A stretch of 8,491 nucleotides of DNA, taken from NCBI GenBank assembly GCA_028869355.1, contig JAGWSK010000344.1:1-8491 (forward strand). Reading direction: 5' to 3'. Below are positions 5,755 to 8,491 of the stretch, one piece after another. Source of the stretch: Alphaproteobacteria bacterium (GTDB taxonomy: Bacteria; Pseudomonadota; Alphaproteobacteria; Micropepsales; Micropepsaceae). How positions within the stretch are numbered: the stretch's first letter is position 1; each line of letters begins with the position of its first letter. The notes beneath the pieces are model-generated. The model made no database searches. It worked only from the letters and a program-made list of their open reading frames with translations, and was not told the DNA's origin. The position numbers and the translations under genes were made by a program.

Positions 5755-7656
5755 ATGCGGAATTGGTTCAGGAGTGGAATTGCCGTGTCGGCGATTGCGG
5801 TCGCGGTCGCGCTATCTGCGCATGCGCAGGCACAACAGCAGGTGCTGGTCATCCAGGGCGGCACACTGATTGACGGCAATGGCGGCGCCCCGGTGCCGAA
5901 TTCGGTCATCGTCATTCAGGGCAATCGTATCAGCGCGGCCGGCCGCGCCGGCGCAGTTCAGGTCCCAGCCGGCGCCACAGTGATCAATGCCACGGGCAAA
6001 TGGATCACGCCGGGTCTGATCGACTCAATGAGCTTCGGCACCTGGATGTTTGGCGAAGCCTATCTGCATTTCGGTATCACTTCGGCTGTCCCGAATGTCG
6101 GCCGCGGCGACGAAGGCCTTGCCGAGCGCGACGCCATCAATCACGGCATGTATGAGGGGCCACGCATTTTCACTCCCGTGGCCACCTTTGGTGGTCGCGT
6201 CCTCAAAACGCCCGATGAAGCACGCGCCCGCGCGAAGGCGCTCCTCGCAATGGGCGCTGACGTCATCGGCGCACAGGATGGCGATGCACCGCCGGAAGTG
6301 TTCGCGGCCTATGCCGATGAGGCACACAAAGCGGGCAAGGCCGCCGTGTTCCGCTGCGTCGGCCCCCAGACGCGCGCCAAATCCTGCGTGCTCGCCGGCG
6401 CTGATGTGATGCTCCACACCGGCCTTGCCGGCGACGAAATGAATCGCGATGAGGAGAAATGGAAGAGTTACGTCGGCCTTCCGCCGGACGTTTATTGCGG
6501 CATGGACCCGGCAAAAGAGAAGGACATGGTTGCCTTCCTCGCCTCACACAACGCGGCGGTCGTGCCCAATCTCATCGCCGCAGATCACGGTTTCCCTTCG
6601 AGCTGGAAGCGGATTCAGCAGGAAGACCGTGAGCTGTTGTCCGATCCCACCTTGCTCTCCTATTACCCCGCATATGCGGTGGCGGATCTGGTGGACAACA
6701 ACAAAAACCCGGAGGAAGAGCTCACGCCAACCCAGATTTCGATTCGCACCTGCGGCTATAAGAACCACGCGAAATTCATTGGCGATCTGATTGCCGCGGG
6801 CGGACACGCACTGCCATCGATGGACGATTCACAGTCTGCACCGGGCCTGGGTGTGCTGCAGGAGATGTCGGTGTTCCAGGAAGACGCGCATGTGCCGCCG
6901 ATGAAGATTATTCAGTCGGCGACCAAATGGCCGGCCCAGCATTTTCACCTGAAGGATCTGGGCACGATCGAACCGGGCAAGCTTGCGGATATCGATATCG
7001 TCACCGCCGACCCGACAGCCGATATCATGAACATGCGCAAACTCGATATGGTCATCAAGGACGGCCACGTTGTGGATCGCGCGTTCCATCCCTGGTATCG
7101 CGGCGCGATGTTTGCCAATGACAAAGTCAGTTACGACGGCGCGCCGGTCAGCAATCTTCCCTTCGCCAATGCGCTCAAGCAACTGGTCCCAAAACCGGTG
7201 ACCATGCCAAAGCCCTATATGACGGTGATTGCGCCGAACGGGCAGGAGGACGGAATTTTCCCGGGTGTCGCCTATGTGCGCAAAGGTCCGGGGCTTGGTC
7301 CGGTGCCGGATTACGTCATATCGCCGACACCCGGCATTGACGGAATCGCGCCACGCACCGTGCTGCAGGGCACGGGCCAGACGACCGTGACTCTGACCGG
7401 TGTCAATTTCGTCAAGCGCTCTGTCGCTTATGTCAATGGCGAACCGGTCCCGACAACGGTGGACAGCGCGACGAAGCTGCACTTCGCGCTGCCGCCGGAG
7501 AAGTTTATCACGGCGGGCAAGCTGCATATCGTGGTCAAAAATCCCCAGCCGGTTGAGAATTACGAATGGGGTGATACGTCGAATACGGCGCATATCCTGG
7601 TGCCCTACTCCTTCTCAACCGAACTTGCCCGGCCGGCGGCCGTCGCACGGGAGTAG
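5755..7656 (+). CDS. Exported amidohydrolase-fold protein with eroded metal site and C-terminal IPT/TIG-like domain
   Basis: This 633-residue protein starts with a Sec signal peptide (cleavage near AHAQA, residues 22-26). Residues 29-90 (VLVIQGGTLIDGNGG ... GKWITPGLID) and 392-442 (LGTIEPGKLADIDIV, VIKDGHVVD) are the typical flanking beta-sandwich halves of imidazolonepropionase-like amidohydrolases. The barrel between them departs from the family: LIDS is followed by MSFGTWM, where the metal-binding HxH should stand; the usual VAVHA strand reads AVFRCVG; and the Lys of the IK strand reads IGAQD. His221 (MLHTG) and Asp357/358 (SMDDS) remain. Residues about 530-617 (TVTLTGVNFVKRSVAYVNG ... KLHIVVKNP) look like an IPT/TIG immunoglobulin-like domain. 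It may be a non-metal binding protein or an enzyme with altered chemistry. It lies 64 bases after the decarboxylase-like gene. Confidence 0.85.
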   Translation: MRNWFRSGIAVSAIAVAVALSAHAQAQQQVLVIQGGTLIDGNGGAPVPNSVIVIQGNRISAAGRAGAVQVPAGATVINATGKWITPGLIDSMSFGTWMFGEAYLHFGITSAVPNVGRGDEGLAERDAINHGMYEGPRIFTPVATFGGRVLKTPDEARARAKALLAMGADVIGAQDGDAPPEVFAAYADEAHKAGKAAVFRCVGPQTRAKSCVLAGADVMLHTGLAGDEMNRDEEKWKSYVGLPPDVYCGMDPAKEKDMVAFLASHNAAVVPNLIAADHGFPSSWKRIQQEDRELLSDPTLLSYYPAYAVADLVDNNKNPEEELTPTQISIRTCGYKNHAKFIGDLIAAGGHALPSMDDSQSAPGLGVLQEMSVFQEDAHVPPMKIIQSATKWPAQHFHLKDLGTIEPGKLADIDIVTADPTADIMNMRKLDMVIKDGHVVDRAFHPWYRGAMFANDKVSYDGAPVSNLPFANALKQLVPKPVTMPKPYMTVIAPNGQEDGIFPGVAYVRKGPGLGPVPDYVISPTPGIDGIAPRTVLQGTGQTTVTLTGVNFVKRSVAYVNGEPVPTTVDSATKLHFALPPEKFITAGKLHIVVKNPQPVENYEWGDTSNTAHILVPYSFSTELARPAAVARE

Positions 7657-7706
7657 GGACACTTTGTGTTTCGGACAAGCGTGACGCTCACTGCAGGTTT
7701 GCGTTC

Positions 7707-8381
7707 ATGAAAATCTTAATTGCCGAAGATGAACCGAAAACATCCGCATATCTGAAGCGCGGAATGGAGGAAAACGGTTTCGTTGTCGATCTGGCGGGCA
7801 ACGGCGATGATGCGATTCACCTGGCGAGCAACTGCTCATATGACTTGATCATCCTGGACGTCATGCTTCCGGGCCGCGACGGTTGGACCATCATCTCGGA
7901 ACTGCGGCGACGCGAAATCTCGACACCAACCCTGTTTTTGACCGCGCGCGATTCGGTCCACGACCGCGTCATGGGACTTGAGCTTGGCGCCGACGATTAT
8001 CTCGTGAAGCCGTTTGCGTTCTCCGAATTGCTTGCGCGTATGCGTTCGATTCTGCGGCGGGGCCCACCCCGGCCATCGCTGGTGCTGAAGCTCGCAGATC
8101 TCGAACTTGACCTCATCCGTCATCGGGCGGCTAGAAGCGGTCACGTGCTCGATCTCACACCAAAGGAATTTCAGTTGCTTTCGTTGCTGTTGCGGCGCAC
8201 CGGCGAGGTGCTCTCGCGCACGCTGATTGCGGAATCCGTATGGGACATCAATTTCGAGAGCGATTCGAACGTGGTTGACGTGCACATTCGGCGTCTGCGC
8301 TCGAAAGTGGATGACCCGTTCGACCCAAAACTCATCCATACGGTTCGCGGAGCGGGTTATGTTCTCGAAGCGCGCGCTTGA
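7707..8381 (+). CDS. OmpR/PhoB-family response regulator, CopR/CusR/CzcR-like
   Basis: This 224-residue two-domain regulator has a receiver (1-118) with the acidic pocket E7-D8, phosphoacceptor Asp51 (LIILDVMLPGRDGW), Thr79 (FLTARD) and Lys101 (LVKPFAF), all intact. The winged-helix DNA-binding domain (about 127-224) contains LTPKEFQLLSLL, then VWDINFESDSNVVDVHIRRLRSKVDDPF and the final LIHTVRGAGYVLEA. That last stretch is characteristic of the heavy-metal response regulator group (CopR, CusR, CzcR, SilR). Members of this group also regulate other envelope stresses, and no metal-efflux gene is seen here, so the signal is open. The start has only a weak ribosome site (GCAGG, 7693-7697). The gene overlaps the downstream sensor kinase by 23 bases, confirming a two-component pair. 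Confidence 0.95.
   Translation: MKILIAEDEPKTSAYLKRGMEENGFVVDLAGNGDDAIHLASNCSYDLIILDVMLPGRDGWTIISELRRREISTPTLFLTARDSVHDRVMGLELGADDYLVKPFAFSELLARMRSILRRGPPRPSLVLKLADLELDLIRHRAARSGHVLDLTPKEFQLLSLLLRRTGEVLSRTLIAESVWDINFESDSNVVDVHIRRLRSKVDDPFDPKLIHTVRGAGYVLEARA
8349..8352 (+). promoter_or_regulatory. Ribosome binding site for the sensor kinase, inside the regulator gene
   Basis: GGAG lies six bases before ATG 8359, within the last codons of the response regulator. It favours the ATG at 8359 over the in-frame GTG at 8386, which has no such site. Confidence 0.5.
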
Positions 8382-8491
8382 CCCCGTGAAAACACCTGGT
8401 TTTCCCGGGCATCCGCTCTCGATAGCGCTTCGGATGACGCTTTGGTACGCGTTGTCCGCATTCGCACTGGTGTTTGTGACAACAGGATTGC
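8359..8491 (+). CDS. Sensor histidine kinase, N-terminal fragment
   Basis: An open frame starts at ATG 8359, overlapping the response regulator gene, and runs off the right edge after 44 codons. The visible part has a short basic N-terminus, then PLSIALRMTLWYALSAF and a hydrophobic run (LVFVTTGL), which reads as the first transmembrane segment of a heavy-metal-type sensor kinase (such proteins commonly begin with S-I-x-x-R-x-T-L-W-Y-A). The dimerisation, ATPase and sensor domains are outside the window, so the assignment rests on this N-terminal pattern plus position after a CopR/CusR-like regulator. An alternative start is GTG 8386. Confidence 0.75.
   Translation, partial: MFSKRALDPVKTPGFPGHPLSIALRMTLWYALSAFALVFVTTGL

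Noticed and set aside
6829..7593. Open frame of 254 codons on the minus strand inside the amidohydrolase-fold gene
   Set aside because: It lies wholly antisense to a convincing gene, has no recognisable motif or ribosome site, and such frames are common opposite GC-rich coding DNA.
7678..7688. Perfect inverted repeat AGCGT-G-ACGCT upstream of the response regulator
   Set aside because: It is short, with a one-base centre, and does not resemble the known Cop/Cus box; it may be chance, though autoregulation cannot be excluded.

Overview
The window is GC-rich, densely coding DNA with short intergenic gaps and clean GGAGG-type ribosome binding sites. Gene content points to an alphaproteobacterium, most likely of the Hyphomicrobiales/Bradyrhizobium-like group; this is inference from gene families and codon use, and no rRNA or other phylogenetic marker is present. 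There are nine protein genes: seven complete, one cut at the left edge and one cut at the right. I see no tRNA, rRNA, CRISPR array, insertion sequence or other mobile element.

Layout. Left block (1-2047): the C-terminal tail of an exported protein of unknown function (1-147); a Tat-exported alpha/beta-hydrolase of the HGG/arylformamidase-like type (196-1221); and, convergent with it on the minus strand, an orphan ModA-like periplasmic binding protein (1268-2047). The 158-base divergent gap 2048-2205 holds candidate -10 elements in both directions and a long imperfect dyad between them that looks like an operator. Right block (2206-8491), all on the plus strand with gaps of 36, 42, -1, 64, 50 and -23 bases: a full-length relative of the first, truncated protein (2206-3117), a PaiB-type FMN-binding protein (3154-3777), a LigI-like amidohydrolase (3820-4716), a 4,5-dihydroxyphthalate decarboxylase-like protein (4716-5690), an exported amidohydrolase-fold protein with a C-terminal IPT/TIG-like domain and an eroded metal site (5755-7656), an OmpR-type response regulator of the CopR/CusR/CzcR group (7707-8381) and the start of its sensor kinase (8359-8491).

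How the genes may work together. The two cytosolic enzymes at 3820-5690 overlap by one base and resemble enzymes acting at two points of phthalate/protocatechuate 4,5-cleavage catabolism (a decarboxylase giving protocatechuate, and the lactonase of 2-pyrone-4,6-dicarboxylate). No ring-cleavage dioxygenase is in view, so substrate assignment is open. The flanking exported hydrolase, exported unknown proteins and binding protein would fit capture and first-step processing of an organic ester, amide or acid in the periplasm. The two-component system at the right edge may regulate the cluster or may simply be adjacent. The most unusual items are the metal-site-eroded amidohydrolase/TIG fusion, the secreted unknown-function family present twice, and the divergent-promoter dyad at 2117-2147.
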